In this document: piece by piece, positions 26,363 through 35,393 of the stretch | How positions within the stretch are numbered: the stretch's first letter is position 1 | Layout of the letters: each line of letters opens with the position of its first letter | Assembly: GCF_033097525.1 (NCBI RefSeq) | Contig: NZ_CP109907.1 | Span: forward strand, 2,852,001-2,916,000 | DNA length: 64,000 bases | Direction of reading: 5' to 3' | Source of the DNA: Sphingobacterium sp. UGAL515B_05 | Lineage (GTDB): Bacteria; Bacteroidota; Bacteroidia; Sphingobacteriales; Sphingobacteriaceae | Program-made: the position numbers and the translations under genes | The notes under the pieces: model-generated | What the model saw: the letters and a program-made list of their open reading frames with translations, nothing else | Told to the model about the DNA's origin: nothing | Database searches by the model: none

Positions 26363-27847
26363 CTAATGTGATTCTTTTAATTTATTCTTTTTTGCAAGCT
26401 TTTCCTTAATCCATTTCCAAGCGGCTTCTACTTTTAATTTATATTGATCAATATCAAATAAGGCAGAATCAGTCGTCGACTTGTATGTTAGAAAAGCAGC
26501 TAATGGTGTTAAGACAATAATGGCCATCCACATACCAACAGCCGATGAGATCGCACCATCTTTCGCTGTTTTTTCTGCTACTGTAGAGATAATGTGATAG
26601 ATTAGAAAGAAAATGATGGCCATCACGACCGGAAGACCGAGTCCACCTTTTCTGATAATGGCTCCTAGTGGAGCTCCGATTGCAAATAATAAAAGACAGG
26701 AGACAGCTAGGGTAAACTTGCGATGCCATTCAATCCGATAGCGTATATCTTTCGACTTGTAATCTTTAAACTCTAGTGTACGTCCATTTAGATCTTCCTT
26801 TAAATAATTCAACTGGTTTAACGCATTCATGGTGATCTGTGCCCGTTGTTCTTGGGGAACCAGATCGCTAAGCAAATTTTTAAAAGGTTTGATCTTAGCT
26901 TCTTTGACCTTTGGCTGTCCAGGTTGATTCGCACTAAAATATTTCGAATAGATATTATATCGGGTGTCTAATGTACGTACGATGGCTTTTCCCATACTGT
27001 CTATCTTAATATGGTTGGAATCAATGTACATGTCTAACTGTTTCAGGTTTAACATCGCATGGTGGCTCTTGAAGAGATTTTCATCCGTTTTACCTTGTTG
27101 AAAACTTCCCATATCAAACTTTTGCTCTGTTTCCTTGAACTTAAATCGCGTAAATTGCTGACGTGGATCGTAGGTTTTGGAATTTTTAGTCCGTGCTTCC
27201 TCATAGCGGATACCATCCTTAAGTTTTAGGATCATATAATTGTTGTCAGGAGAGTTATAGATATACCCTTCTTTCGCCATAAGTACATTATTGGCTGTAT
27301 TACCGCCACGATGATCATAGATCATCAAGTCATAGAGAATTGTTCCTGCTTTGTTTTTCCCCCTAGCACGGATTGAGTAACCTGGAATGGTGTTGTTGAA
27401 GATTCCGGGTTTGATGAGGAAATCTGCTTTTTTATTACGCACATCAGTAAGTAGCGTACCCATTTTTAGGTTCACTACCGGGAGTATATAGTCGGAGAAC
27501 AGAAAAGAACTTGTTGCGAAAATTGCAACGAGTATAAATAGTGGGGTCATCGCTTTACGTAAAGATACGCCTGCAGCTTTGATTGCAACTAATTCATAGC
27601 TTTCACCCAGATTTCCGAAAGTCATAATGGAGGAAAGGAGCATGGATAAAGGCATTGCCATTTGGATTTGAACAACGCATTGATATCCAATTAGCTCCAT
27701 GATCGTATACCATTCGAATCCTTTTCCAATCAAATCATCAATGTACTTGAATAGGAAAAGCATCAATAAGACAAACATCACAATAAAGAATGTGACAATA
27801 AATGGTTTTATGAAAGCTTGAAGAATAAGTAAATGAACCTTTTTCAT
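26363..27847 (-). CDS. LptF/LptG-family permease
   Basis: 494 residues, longer than E. coli LptF/G (about 360). Three membrane helices at the N terminus (about 13-35, 55-80, 100-122), a periplasmic beta-rich domain with an extra 100 residues or so (about 230-370), and three helices at the C terminus (about 390-475). Motif LGESYELVAIKAAGVSLRK matches the LptF/G coupling region (MxxxxELxALxAxGxS). Part of the ABC exporter that extracts lipopolysaccharide from the inner membrane. Possibly co-transcribed from upstream. Confidence 0.85.
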   Translation of the reverse strand: MKKVHLLILQAFIKPFIVTFFIVMFVLLMLFLFKYIDDLIGKGFEWYTIMELIGYQCVVQIQMAMPLSMLLSSIMTFGNLGESYELVAIKAAGVSLRKAMTPLFILVAIFATSSFLFSDYILPVVNLKMGTLLTDVRNKKADFLIKPGIFNNTIPGYSIRARGKNKAGTILYDLMIYDHRGGNTANNVLMAKEGYIYNSPDNNYMILKLKDGIRYEEARTKNSKTYDPRQQFTRFKFKETEQKFDMGSFQQGKTDENLFKSHHAMLNLKQLDMYIDSNHIKIDSMGKAIVRTLDTRYNIYSKYFSANQPGQPKVKEAKIKPFKNLLSDLVPQEQRAQITMNALNQLNYLKEDLNGRTLEFKDYKSKDIRYRIEWHRKFTLAVSCLLLFAIGAPLGAIIRKGGLGLPVVMAIIFFLIYHIISTVAEKTAKDGAISSAVGMWMAIIVLTPLAAFLTYKSTTDSALFDIDQYKLKVEAAWKWIKEKLAKKNKLKESH

Positions 27848-27948
27848 CCGTGACGCAAAGCAAATTGATGCCTTTACATTAAGGCATCTCCCAACTAAGA
27901 GTTCCAGCTGGAGCTCTTAGTGGAAATATATTGCAAAGATAGGCTTTT

Positions 27949-28326
27949 TTATGCACCTATAACACTTTGAAGATAGACTATTGAATTTTTCCAAATTAGC
28001 TTTCTATTTTCAAGGTCTTCTTCTTTAGCGTAATCTGTTATTTTAAGAGCAACATCATTTGTTAGCTCGTCTTGATCGATCTCCAGATCGAAATAATAGG
28101 GATCATCATCGAGCCATTTAAAGCGTACAGATTTATTTTCTCTCGATGCTACAATTTTTGCTCGGTGAGGTTCATCATCCCAAATGAAAGTATAAACGGT
28201 GTCTTTATAGTTTACATCATCTGCAAACCATTGTGCCAATTCGTTTGGTTCTTGCAAATACGGAAATAAAATTCTAGGTGAAGAGTTGATGATATATTCT
28301 AGTTGGAATTTTATTTTATCTGCCAT
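27949..28326 (-). CDS. START-like domain protein
   Basis: 125 residues, one SRPBCC/START-like domain: ILFPYLQEPNELAQWFADDV, then RFKWLDDDPYYFDLEI and LTNDVALKITDYA, as in the small Bacteroidota START-like family. A hydrophobic ligand cavity is expected; the ligand is unknown. Lies 101 bases upstream of the LptF/G gene on the same strand. Confidence 0.75.
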   Translation of the reverse strand: MADKIKFQLEYIINSSPRILFPYLQEPNELAQWFADDVNYKDTVYTFIWDDEPHRAKIVASRENKSVRFKWLDDDPYYFDLEIDQDELTNDVALKITDYAKEEDLENRKLIWKNSIVYLQSVIGA

Positions 28327-28349
28327 AAAAATGTTTTTTTAAATTTTAG

Positions 28350-28379
28350 TTTGTTTAAATCAAAAATAAGCTATATTTG
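28350..28379 (+). promoter_or_regulatory. promoter of first tRNA gene
   Basis: TTTG 28350-28353, 18 bases, TATATTTG 28372-28379, 12 bases before the tRNA. Confidence 0.75.
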
Positions 28380-28391
28380 CATTCCCAAAAT

Positions 28392-28465
28392 GGCGGGGTA
28401 GCTCAGATGGTTAGAGCGTTGGATTCATAACCCAAAGGTCGGCAGTTCGATTCTGCTCCCCGCTA
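28392..28465 (+). tRNA. tRNA-Met (CAT), copy 1
   Basis: 74 bases forming a full cloverleaf: acceptor ggcgggg/ccccgct with a G-U at 1-72, D-stem gctc/gagc, anticodon CAT at 28426-28428, T-loop ttcgatt. The anticodon stem has an A-C mismatch at its loop end (ttgga/cccaa). CCA is not encoded. The 1-72 pair excludes a usual initiator tRNA; elongator Met is likeliest, but a lysidine-modified tRNA-Ile2 has the same anticodon. Confidence 0.9.
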
Positions 28466-28717
28466 CAAATCTCTTCCAAAATTGCTTTTTACTGCATCAA
28501 CTTATTATTTGTAATAATACATATTTATTTTGTTATTGCAAGTTTTTTTGTAAAAAGTTGCCCCTGTTTTTTGATAAACATGTTGTTTTTAGGACTATCA
28601 ATTTTTTCAACTACTGTTTCTATTTTTCAATGATAAATTTATTGAGTTAAAAATGAGTTTGTTGCGTTTAATGCGAGTTTTAATTAGGTCAGAATTGGTA
28701 AAAAAATAAAAAAATCT
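28466..28717. other. AT-rich spacer between the two tRNA genes
   Basis: About 250 bases, very AT-rich, no ORF, no strong terminator hairpin after copy 1, and no recognisable element. Contains only the second promoter at its end. Confidence 0.6.
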
Positions 28718-28747
28718 TTTGAATTGACATACGAAGTGGTATATTTG
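28718..28747 (+). promoter_or_regulatory. promoter of second tRNA gene
   Basis: TTTG 28718-28721, 18 bases, TATATTTG 28740-28747. The sequence from the -7 box to the tRNA is close to that of copy 1. Confidence 0.75.
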
Positions 28748-28758
28748 CATACCGAAAC

Positions 28759-28835
28759 GGCGGGGTAGCTCAGATGGTTAGAGCGTTGGATTCATAACCC
28801 AAAGGTCGGCAGTTCGATTCTGCTCCCCGCTACCA
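28759..28835 (+). tRNA. tRNA-Met (CAT), copy 2, CCA encoded
   Basis: The 74-base body (28759-28832) is identical to copy 1; here CCA follows directly at 28833-28835. Anticodon CAT at 28793-28795. A terminator hairpin follows. Confidence 0.9.
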
Positions 28836-28870
28836 AAAGCATCAGTCTGTTAAGATTGATGCTTTTTTTA
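28835..28870 (+). terminator. terminator after second tRNA
   Basis: Stem aaaagcatcagtct / agattgatgctttt with one G-U pair, then a T-run. Confidence 0.85.
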
Positions 28871-28966
28871 TGATTGTATGTATTTCCTTTTTATCGCATT
28901 ACCTTTTTTTCGCCGCCGACAAGAGTACATCTATCTTTGTATTGTTTTATGGATAATATTTAAATA

Positions 28967-30883
28967 ATGAATATAAGACCTATACTAACCCTATTCTACT
29001 TTTTTATCTGCTATCATGTTTTTGCACAAGAAGGCACAATAAGCCATGTCGTTACTCATCAACGGAAAACCATTCAATGTGATGCACAGAAAGGCGAAAA
29101 TTCCTATCCAGCTTGGGGGGTATTTCCGAAAGAAAACGATCCTGTAAGAAAGGTTACTATGTTTGTTTCCCTTGGGAGCCCAGATAGTTTGCGCACAGCA
29201 CATTGGGATTATTTGGATCACATCGTATTGCGTCGTAAAGGAGGCAAAAATGGAGCTGTGCTAAATTATGAATTAGGAAGAATGCTTACGCCATATGGTA
29301 GTATCTATAATAAAGGATGGAGTTGGAAATGGCAGGTCGATGTAACTGATTTTGCTCCTTTCTTAAGGGATAGCGTGGAAATTGTTTATACTCATTCTGG
29401 TTTTGAGGACAAGACTGTAGGATGGGCACTTACTGTAGATTTTGAAATTTTATCAGGTCCACCAGTCGTCACCCCATTGGGAATAACAGCGCTATGGAAT
29501 AAAGCATATAAATATGGGGATGTCAACGAAAAGATAGCAGAAAATTTACTACCAATATCATTTACCTCGAGTCCGGGAGCAGCATTGAGCCGAATACGTA
29601 TTCAGCATACAGGGCATGGTATGGATAAACCACGTGGCTGTAGTGAATTCTGTAGCCGATGGCGCGAACTCACCTTCGATGGAAAGACTGTAGACAGACG
29701 TGATATGTGGAAGAAATGTGGTGGTAATCCACTTTATCCACAAGGCGGTACCTGGGTACATGACCGCGCATATTGGTGCCCTGGAGATTTACAGCAGCCT
29801 GATTTTATTGATGTATTTACTAAAGTCGGTACTCATCAAGTTGCCTTACAGATGGAACCCTATACAGCGACAGATAATGTACAGGCTGTCGAAAATATAT
29901 CCGCTTACTTGTTTCAATATTCAGCCCCCACACGAAAAGTAGATGTTGCAGTCGAGTCAATAATGGTTCCAAGTGATGAACAGCGTTTCTCTAGATTAAA
30001 TCCGGCGAGTGCTGGTCCTAGGATCTCTTTCAGAAATTTAGGCGCCGACCCGATTCGATCCCTAGAAATTGTTTATGGCACGAAAGGATTTCCTGTCAAA
30101 ACTTTCCATTGGAAAGGTAATCTTCCTTTTAATCAAGTTGCAGAAGTTATCCTACCCGGAGAAATACAGGAAAAAGATCGGGAGAATGTATTTACGGTGT
30201 CACTTCTTCAGCCTAATGGAAAGCCGGATGCATGGCCCGCAGACAATAAGGCGCAAAGCGTTTTTACAGCGCTACAGAAATTTCCGACTGATTTTGTTTT
30301 GGAGTTTATGACCAATAATAAACCAGCGGATAATCGTATATTTTTAATTAATGCAAAGCAGGATACGGTCTTTCGTAAAAATGGCTCTCAACTGGCTGCA
30401 GCAACGATGTATAGAGATACTTTACATCTTGCTGAGGGAAATCACTCACTCGCTTTGGTTGATACCGCAGGTAACGGACTGCAGTTTTGGGCTCAACCTG
30501 AAAATGGTGATGGTCATTTACGGATCTTCGATCTGAAAGGAAATCTTATTCATGCTTTTGAAAGTGATTGTGGAAATGGCGAAATGTTTAGTTTCAATGC
30601 TAAACTCGGCCTAGAGATGAACACGATTTCAACGCAATATGCCTTCTCACTTTATCCCAGATCGGTTGTGGATAAGACGCAACTGAGCGTAGTGTCCAAT
30701 AAACAAAGTGAGATGACTGTGCTTTTTATGGTTGATGGCGTTTTGTGGCAAAAACATGAATACAAATCCATTCAACAAGCTGTCTTAAACTATGATCTGA
30801 GCCATTTACCTTCAGGAAGAATAATCGTAGAAGTTCTGATGGATGGTATTAGTCGATTTAAAGGACGGATAAATAAAAGATAA
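28967..30883 (+). CDS. PNGase F-like exported protein
   Basis: 638 residues. Signal peptide 1-20 (ending VFAQ). The N-terminal region (about 40-170) and the following region (about 180-310) resemble the two jelly-roll domains of peptide-N4-glycosidase F: HTGHGMDKPRGCSEFCSRW (about 217-235), then a Cys-Gly-x-NPLYPQGGTW block and DRAYWCPGD. The remaining 320 residues are additional beta-domains, ending in a segment (LSHLPSGRIIVEVLMDG) that resembles a type IX secretion sorting domain. Predicted to remove N-glycans or bind glycoproteins outside the cell; activity unproven. Monocistronic. Confidence 0.75.
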   Translation: MNIRPILTLFYFFICYHVFAQEGTISHVVTHQRKTIQCDAQKGENSYPAWGVFPKENDPVRKVTMFVSLGSPDSLRTAHWDYLDHIVLRRKGGKNGAVLNYELGRMLTPYGSIYNKGWSWKWQVDVTDFAPFLRDSVEIVYTHSGFEDKTVGWALTVDFEILSGPPVVTPLGITALWNKAYKYGDVNEKIAENLLPISFTSSPGAALSRIRIQHTGHGMDKPRGCSEFCSRWRELTFDGKTVDRRDMWKKCGGNPLYPQGGTWVHDRAYWCPGDLQQPDFIDVFTKVGTHQVALQMEPYTATDNVQAVENISAYLFQYSAPTRKVDVAVESIMVPSDEQRFSRLNPASAGPRISFRNLGADPIRSLEIVYGTKGFPVKTFHWKGNLPFNQVAEVILPGEIQEKDRENVFTVSLLQPNGKPDAWPADNKAQSVFTALQKFPTDFVLEFMTNNKPADNRIFLINAKQDTVFRKNGSQLAAATMYRDTLHLAEGNHSLALVDTAGNGLQFWAQPENGDGHLRIFDLKGNLIHAFESDCGNGEMFSFNAKLGLEMNTISTQYAFSLYPRSVVDKTQLSVVSNKQSEMTVLFMVDGVLWQKHEYKSIQQAVLNYDLSHLPSGRIIVEVLMDGISRFKGRINKR

Positions 30884-30938
30884 GCGGATAAAAGTAAAGC
30901 GCGAAGATATTTTGTGCTTAGATTTTCACGAATTAGAT

Positions 30939-30966
30939 AAAAAAGCTCCATTAATGGAGCTTTTTT
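30939..30966. terminator. bidirectional terminator
   Basis: Palindrome aaaaaagctccatt / aatggagctttttt between the PNGase F-like gene and the ABC permease gene. Confidence 0.92.
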
Positions 30967-30976
30967 ATCTGCTTAA

Positions 30977-32656
30977 TCAATTGTCGTCGTAAGCTAAGCC
31001 TTTCCAGTCTTCTCTCTGTAAGTACTTCAGCATAAAAAAGAACACGACCCATGCAAGTCCGGCTAAGATCCAAATTAGAGTTTCATAGTGGAAAATTGTT
31101 TTATGTAAGTATCCCAAAATACCTAATAGACCTAATATCAGTAGATTAGTTATTGCTTTTGAATTGGATTGACTAGCCTTAGAGAACGGATAGTTTTTGA
31201 CAATAAAAAGCATAATCAGAATACTTTCGATACCGCCGACTGCGGAAGATAATAGCAGATCATTAATAGAACTGAGACCAAATAGTGGTACGCAGATAGA
31301 AAGAAACAGTATGTTGAACGGTAAAACATATTTAATAAGACATGCTTTAAGAACTCCAGTCATTAGTTGTCCTGGTTTTTGTATCGGAGTCACATGGTAG
31401 ACCCAGGCCGCTTTATATTTATTACTTTGGGTAATAAGCTGGAAAACGGTTAATATGGTCAATAACGAAAGATAAAACATAATGATATACAAGCCTGAAT
31501 CCCGAAGTTTCGCTATTTTGCCAGCTATGGGGAGATCATCTCCTGTACGTAGAAATAAAAAGACAAAATAAATAGGTAGATAAGCCAACGAAGGGTATAG
31601 CTGTTGCTTAAATTCTCTCGTTTTAGAACTTATCAGCCATACAATGCCAAATCCAGCCTCTTCAACAGGGGATGAGCAAACGCTCGAAGAGATCCTTTTA
31701 TATAGCGGTAATTTGGCGGGATTATCTCGGGTTAATTGTGAACTTTCACTAGGAAGGTTATCGGCACTTGCCAGTGCAGCTATTTTTGCATTAAATCCAC
31801 GTGAAAACAGCTTAGTACAAGCGTAGATACCAGCAAAGGGAGTTAGTATTCCCAGTGTTGATAAGATGACCAAATGTACATTGTGGTTACCAAAGAGTAA
31901 TGGTTGGAATGATGCAATCCAGGTACTTGGGAATATCCAAAGAAATCTGAGCTGTTCCATCGTTAAATGGGATTCCACAATAGATTGGATCAAATTTGGG
32001 CCAACATAATAGGATAGAAAAAGAACCAGTGAGAGACCGATCTGTATATAAGTAATTACATCTTTAAACTTTTGGATGGGGAGATATTTGATGCTGATCA
32101 GATAAAATCCATTAACAAATATCAGCGCGATTAAAGTGCTTAGTATAAGCTGCAGGCATAAAAGAAAGACGGAGACGATATCCCAATTGAATAATACATA
32201 AATAAGCACAGGTAAGGTCAATGCAATTACTTGATTAAAAAGCTTGATTGCAATAAAAGTTATTCGGGAAATAGCTAAAGTCTTGTCATTAACTGGTCTA
32301 GGCATAATGATATACTGATCCCGGGTATCTAATAATATGGGTGAAAAATCGGATACCAACGTAATGCTTAACATGCTAATGAAACTGAGTAGCATAATCG
32401 AAACGGCTAAGTACCTATCTGGAATTGAAATAACAATGGCCATGAATATCAGGCCAAAGATGAGATACAATAAGAATTGTAAAATCGATGACGAAGAAGA
32501 GGATTTCCCTGAGCTACGTTTCCTAAAGCTAATCGGCTTTCTGTTCTCTAAGACTACTTTGGTTTCTAAGATGATCTTAAACTGTTCATAATTGATGCCC
32601 AAGCCTTTCCAAACCCCACGAAAAAGAAGGATAAATTTTAAGATAAATTTTTCCAT
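30977..32656 (-). CDS. ABC transporter permease
   Basis: 559 residues with about 12 hydrophobic helices spread over the chain, the first pair at about 60-100. An N-terminal cytoplasmic segment of about 55 residues precedes them. No solute-binding or enzymatic motifs. It follows its ATPase gene with a 1-base gap, so the two form an exporter of the ABC-2 type. Substrate cannot be told from the sequence. Confidence 0.75.
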   Translation of the reverse strand: MEKFILKFILLFRGVWKGLGINYEQFKIILETKVVLENRKPISFRKRSSGKSSSSSSILQFLLYLIFGLIFMAIVISIPDRYLAVSIMLLSFISMLSITLVSDFSPILLDTRDQYIIMPRPVNDKTLAISRITFIAIKLFNQVIALTLPVLIYVLFNWDIVSVFLLCLQLILSTLIALIFVNGFYLISIKYLPIQKFKDVITYIQIGLSLVLFLSYYVGPNLIQSIVESHLTMEQLRFLWIFPSTWIASFQPLLFGNHNVHLVILSTLGILTPFAGIYACTKLFSRGFNAKIAALASADNLPSESSQLTRDNPAKLPLYKRISSSVCSSPVEEAGFGIVWLISSKTREFKQQLYPSLAYLPIYFVFLFLRTGDDLPIAGKIAKLRDSGLYIIMFYLSLLTILTVFQLITQSNKYKAAWVYHVTPIQKPGQLMTGVLKACLIKYVLPFNILFLSICVPLFGLSSINDLLLSSAVGGIESILIMLFIVKNYPFSKASQSNSKAITNLLILGLLGILGYLHKTIFHYETLIWILAGLAWVVFFFMLKYLQREDWKGLAYDDN

Positions 32657-32657
32657 G

Positions 32658-33434
32658 TTATTGAATGGCAGTAATGATATTGGAAGCGTCTAATGCACTG
32701 TTGCCAGTATTGGTTAATTTAGCAAATATATGCTCCAACGATTCGTTAGGATCTGTTTTTAGTTCCTCAATTGTTCCATCCGCAATGATGCTGCCCTGAT
32801 TTATCAGTAAAATCCGATCAGATACTTTTTCAACAACGTCCATCATATGTGAACAATAGAAAATTGTTTTCCCTTCTTTTGCAAGTAATGAAATAAGTTC
32901 TTTAACAAAGATAACAGCATTGGCATCGAGTCCGGATAATGGTTCATCCAAAACAATAATCTGGGGATTATGAATAATTCCTGAAATTAAAAGTACTTTT
33001 TGACGCATTCCTTTCGAGAAGGTATCCATCCTATTATTTACATTAGATTCAAGACCAAAAGCTGTTAACAATTTTAAAGAACGTTCCTGAATGGTGTTAT
33101 CTTCCATGCCATATAGTTTACCTATAAAATTTAAGTATTCCATGGGAGTGAGGACCTCGTATAATTCTGCGTTCTCGGGAACATATCCCAATAATGCTTT
33201 TACAGCAAGTGGATCTTCTTGAATATTGATACCATTAATTTCTACAGTGCCTGTGAAATCTTCGATTAGCCCTGTTAATATTTTAACAGTAGTGGATTTG
33301 CCGGCACCATTTGGGCCAATATATCCGATAACTTGACCTGGGAATATATCAAGGTTGATTCCTTTTAATATCTCCTTTGTTCCGTATGATTTTTTTAGGT
33401 CAACAATCCGGATGAGCGGTAATATACTTTCCAT
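32658..33434 (-). CDS. ABC transporter ATP-binding protein
   Basis: 258 residues. Walker A GPNGAGKST (about 38-46), Q-loop region YVPENAELY, signature FSKGMRQK (about 138-145), Walker B IIVLDEPLSGLD and switch His in FYCSHMMD. ABC-2 type subfamily. First gene of a two-gene operon with the permease. Confidence 0.92.
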   Translation of the reverse strand: MESILPLIRIVDLKKSYGTKEILKGINLDIFPGQVIGYIGPNGAGKSTTVKILTGLIEDFTGTVEINGINIQEDPLAVKALLGYVPENAELYEVLTPMEYLNFIGKLYGMEDNTIQERSLKLLTAFGLESNVNNRMDTFSKGMRQKVLLISGIIHNPQIIVLDEPLSGLDANAVIFVKELISLLAKEGKTIFYCSHMMDVVEKVSDRILLINQGSIIADGTIEELKTDPNESLEHIFAKLTNTGNSALDASNIITAIQ

Positions 33435-33450
33435 ATAATTATAATCTTCA

Positions 33451-33464
33451 ACGTAAACTTACGT
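33451..33464. promoter_or_regulatory. inverted repeat upstream of ABC operon
   Basis: acgtaa-ac-ttacgt, a perfect 6-2-6 dyad 17 bases before the ATPase start codon; possible operator. Confidence 0.35.
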
Positions 33465-33540
33465 AAAAATTTGGAGTTATAGTTCCTATTGAAAAGTCTA
33501 TAGACTGTATTCTCGAGAAGAACATTTCTTTCGAATCAAA

Positions 33541-33570
33541 AAAGAAGGGACCTTCGGGGTCCCTCAAAAA
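33541..33570 (-). terminator. terminator of acidic protein gene
   Basis: Stem agggacc / ggtccct around a UUCG-type loop, followed on the minus strand by a T-run. Confidence 0.85.
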
Positions 33571-33591
33571 AATTATATTATTTTTGGATAA

Positions 33592-33975
33592 CTATCTGTC
33601 GTTTTTAGGATATCCCTCTTCATCGAGGTCATCTCTCAGATCTTCTTCGTTCTCGGCTAATTTCTTGTCTAAAGGGGATAGGCGCTCATGATCAAAAGTT
33701 TCAATTCGCATGTTAGCTTCATCTAGATCTTCTTCTTCGAGCTCACCTTGTGTTGCATATTCATCTCCGACAAATGGATTAGAATCATCGTATGTTGAAT
33801 CATCATCAATTGCCCCCTCAGCTATTGTATCATAGTCAGCTGGGTGATCATAGTCTGGGTCGTTGTCATCGACGTCCATTTCATAACTGTCAAGCTCCTT
33901 ATTAAAAGCAAGGTCCTGATCCATATCCGTATAGTCTTCCTCGACCTTTCCATTTTTACGTTCTTTTTTTGACAT
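33592..33975 (-). CDS. small highly acidic protein, unknown
   Basis: 127 residues from ATG 33975 (an ATG at 33996 would add MNNKCMI). More than a third of residues are Asp or Glu, with a basic first 12 residues (SKKERKNGK). Repeated DYD/DDD patches, almost no hydrophobic core, so probably disordered. No recognised domain. Has its own terminator, which supports expression. Confidence 0.6.
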   Translation of the reverse strand: MSKKERKNGKVEEDYTDMDQDLAFNKELDSYEMDVDDNDPDYDHPADYDTIAEGAIDDDSTYDDSNPFVGDEYATQGELEEEDLDEANMRIETFDHERLSPLDKKLAENEEDLRDDLDEEGYPKNDR

Positions 33976-34142
33976 AATCATGCATTTGTTATTCATTGGT
34001 AAAACAGTTTCCGAAAAGAAAAGTTTTGGATTTATTCAGCAAAACGATTATGGTAAAAGTATTAGGAAATCAAGGGCTCGAATATCCTCTGGAAGGATAA
34101 AAAAATACAAAAAATGGTTAAAACGGTAAAACAATGTAATTA

Positions 34143-34150
34143 TATATTTG
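34143..34150 (+). promoter_or_regulatory. -7 box before small gene
   Basis: TATATTTG, 21 bases before ATG 34172. Confidence 0.45.
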
Positions 34151-34171
34151 TTCTATTTTAAAACAGGAATT

Positions 34172-34432
34172 ATGATCTTCAAGCGTTTAAATTATCAGAC
34201 TTTACAGAGTTTACGCCTACAAGGCTACAATATTTTATTGACCATTGGTCGGGCTGAAGACGAGAACCCAATTTATTTCCCGATGAAATTGGATTCTTTA
34301 AATTCCAGTACCTCAAATTTTGAAAGTGATGATGCAGCTACCTTTCAAGGAAAAAAGATTCTTATTTTGGATGAGGCCATTCAACGCTCCTTAAATCATG
34401 ATCTTAATGGTATAATACAGCTTGACAATTAA
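34172..34432 (+). CDS. hypothetical protein, 86 residues
   Basis: ATG 34172 is chosen over a TTG at 34148, which lies inside the -7 box. No signal peptide, membrane helix or recognised motif; the segment TIGRAEDENPIYFPMKLDS and a hydrophobic KKILILDEAI are the only notable parts. Its TAA overlaps the stop of the convergent AraC-type gene in the shared TTAA. Confidence 0.55.
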   Translation: MIFKRLNYQTLQSLRLQGYNILLTIGRAEDENPIYFPMKLDSLNSSTSNFESDDAATFQGKKILILDEAIQRSLNHDLNGIIQLDN

Positions 34433-35250
34433 GCACTATTTTTAGCTTTTTTATAAGAGCTAGGTGTAATATTTCTTTTCTTCTTATAGAAATTGGTCAG
34501 GTGGCTTTCATCATTAAATCCTAATTCTTCTACAATTTGTTTCATTGTGTATCTGTTGGATGCTAATCTATCTTCAACTAGTTTGATACGAATATCATCT
34601 ATATATACTTTATAGCTTTTTGAATATGTTTTTTTAAAAAATGCCCCAAAATAATTTGCTGAAATTTGGAACTGATCTGCGATTGACCTGATTTGTAATT
34701 TATCCGGGAAATAAATATTTTGCTGTATATATTGCTCGATCTCTTGGGGCATTTCATATGACTCGTTAATAGCTAGCTCCAGATCCTTCAATATATTTTC
34801 GACTAAAGCAAAGAGAGACATTGTCTGGTGGAATATAAAAATTGATTCTGCTGTATCTTCACTCTCATATTGTTGAATCAGAGATATTACCCGCTCGATT
34901 AGTTTTTTATTTTCCTTTTTAAGCGATAGACTCTTATTTAATAAAGTCTTCGAGTTGAAGATATCAACCGGATTGTGAGAAAGTCTGAAATTTTGTTGTA
35001 TAAGGTGCAGGTCTTTAAAATAGGAGTTTGAGAAATAGAGTACAAATGCGATTGTATCCTTTTTGGTCTCAAGTGTTTCGAAATCTTTATTCAAAAAAAG
35101 TAAATTCTCTTTTGAAAATTTTAAGTTATTTCCTTTCGAAACGAGTGTGCCTGCGGAGATATAAACTAAAGCAAAATCAAATGCCGTTTTGTTTAATTCT
35201 AATTTTTGTTTGTGTTTGATTTTTTGAGATTCGAAAGATAAATTCATCAT
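34429..35250 (-). CDS. AraC-family transcriptional regulator
   Basis: 273 residues; ATG 35250 or 35247. The N-terminal 165 residues have a cupin-like ligand-domain feel (TLVSKGNNLKFSKENLLFLNK) without known ligand. The C-terminal 100 residues hold the two HTH units: IRSIADQFQISANYFGAFFKK and MKQIVEELGFNDESHLTNFY followed by KKRNITPSSYKK. Targets unknown; no linked operon gives a clear clue. Confidence 0.85.
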   Translation of the reverse strand: MMNLSFESQKIKHKQKLELNKTAFDFALVYISAGTLVSKGNNLKFSKENLLFLNKDFETLETKKDTIAFVLYFSNSYFKDLHLIQQNFRLSHNPVDIFNSKTLLNKSLSLKKENKKLIERVISLIQQYESEDTAESIFIFHQTMSLFALVENILKDLELAINESYEMPQEIEQYIQQNIYFPDKLQIRSIADQFQISANYFGAFFKKTYSKSYKVYIDDIRIKLVEDRLASNRYTMKQIVEELGFNDESHLTNFYKKKRNITPSSYKKAKNSA

Positions 35251-35281
35251 ATGTACAGATCCTATTAAAAAATAACCACTA

Positions 35282-35289
35282 CAAACCTA
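35282..35289 (-). promoter_or_regulatory. -7 box of AraC-type gene
   Basis: Minus-strand TAGGTTTG, about 32 bases before the start codon. Confidence 0.45.
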
Positions 35290-35393
35290 AGAAAAATGGA
35301 TTAAAGACTCTCGTTTTTTCGATTTCTATCTGAACGGATTATAGTTGCATATTCACGATAAAGTATAAATCATTTGTCGTCCTTAAAACATTA

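Noticed and set aside
28724..28729. TTGACA as a classic -35 box before the second tRNA
   Set aside because: The Bacteroidota TTTG-N18-TATATTTG pair explains the promoter and occurs before copy 1, which lacks TTGACA.
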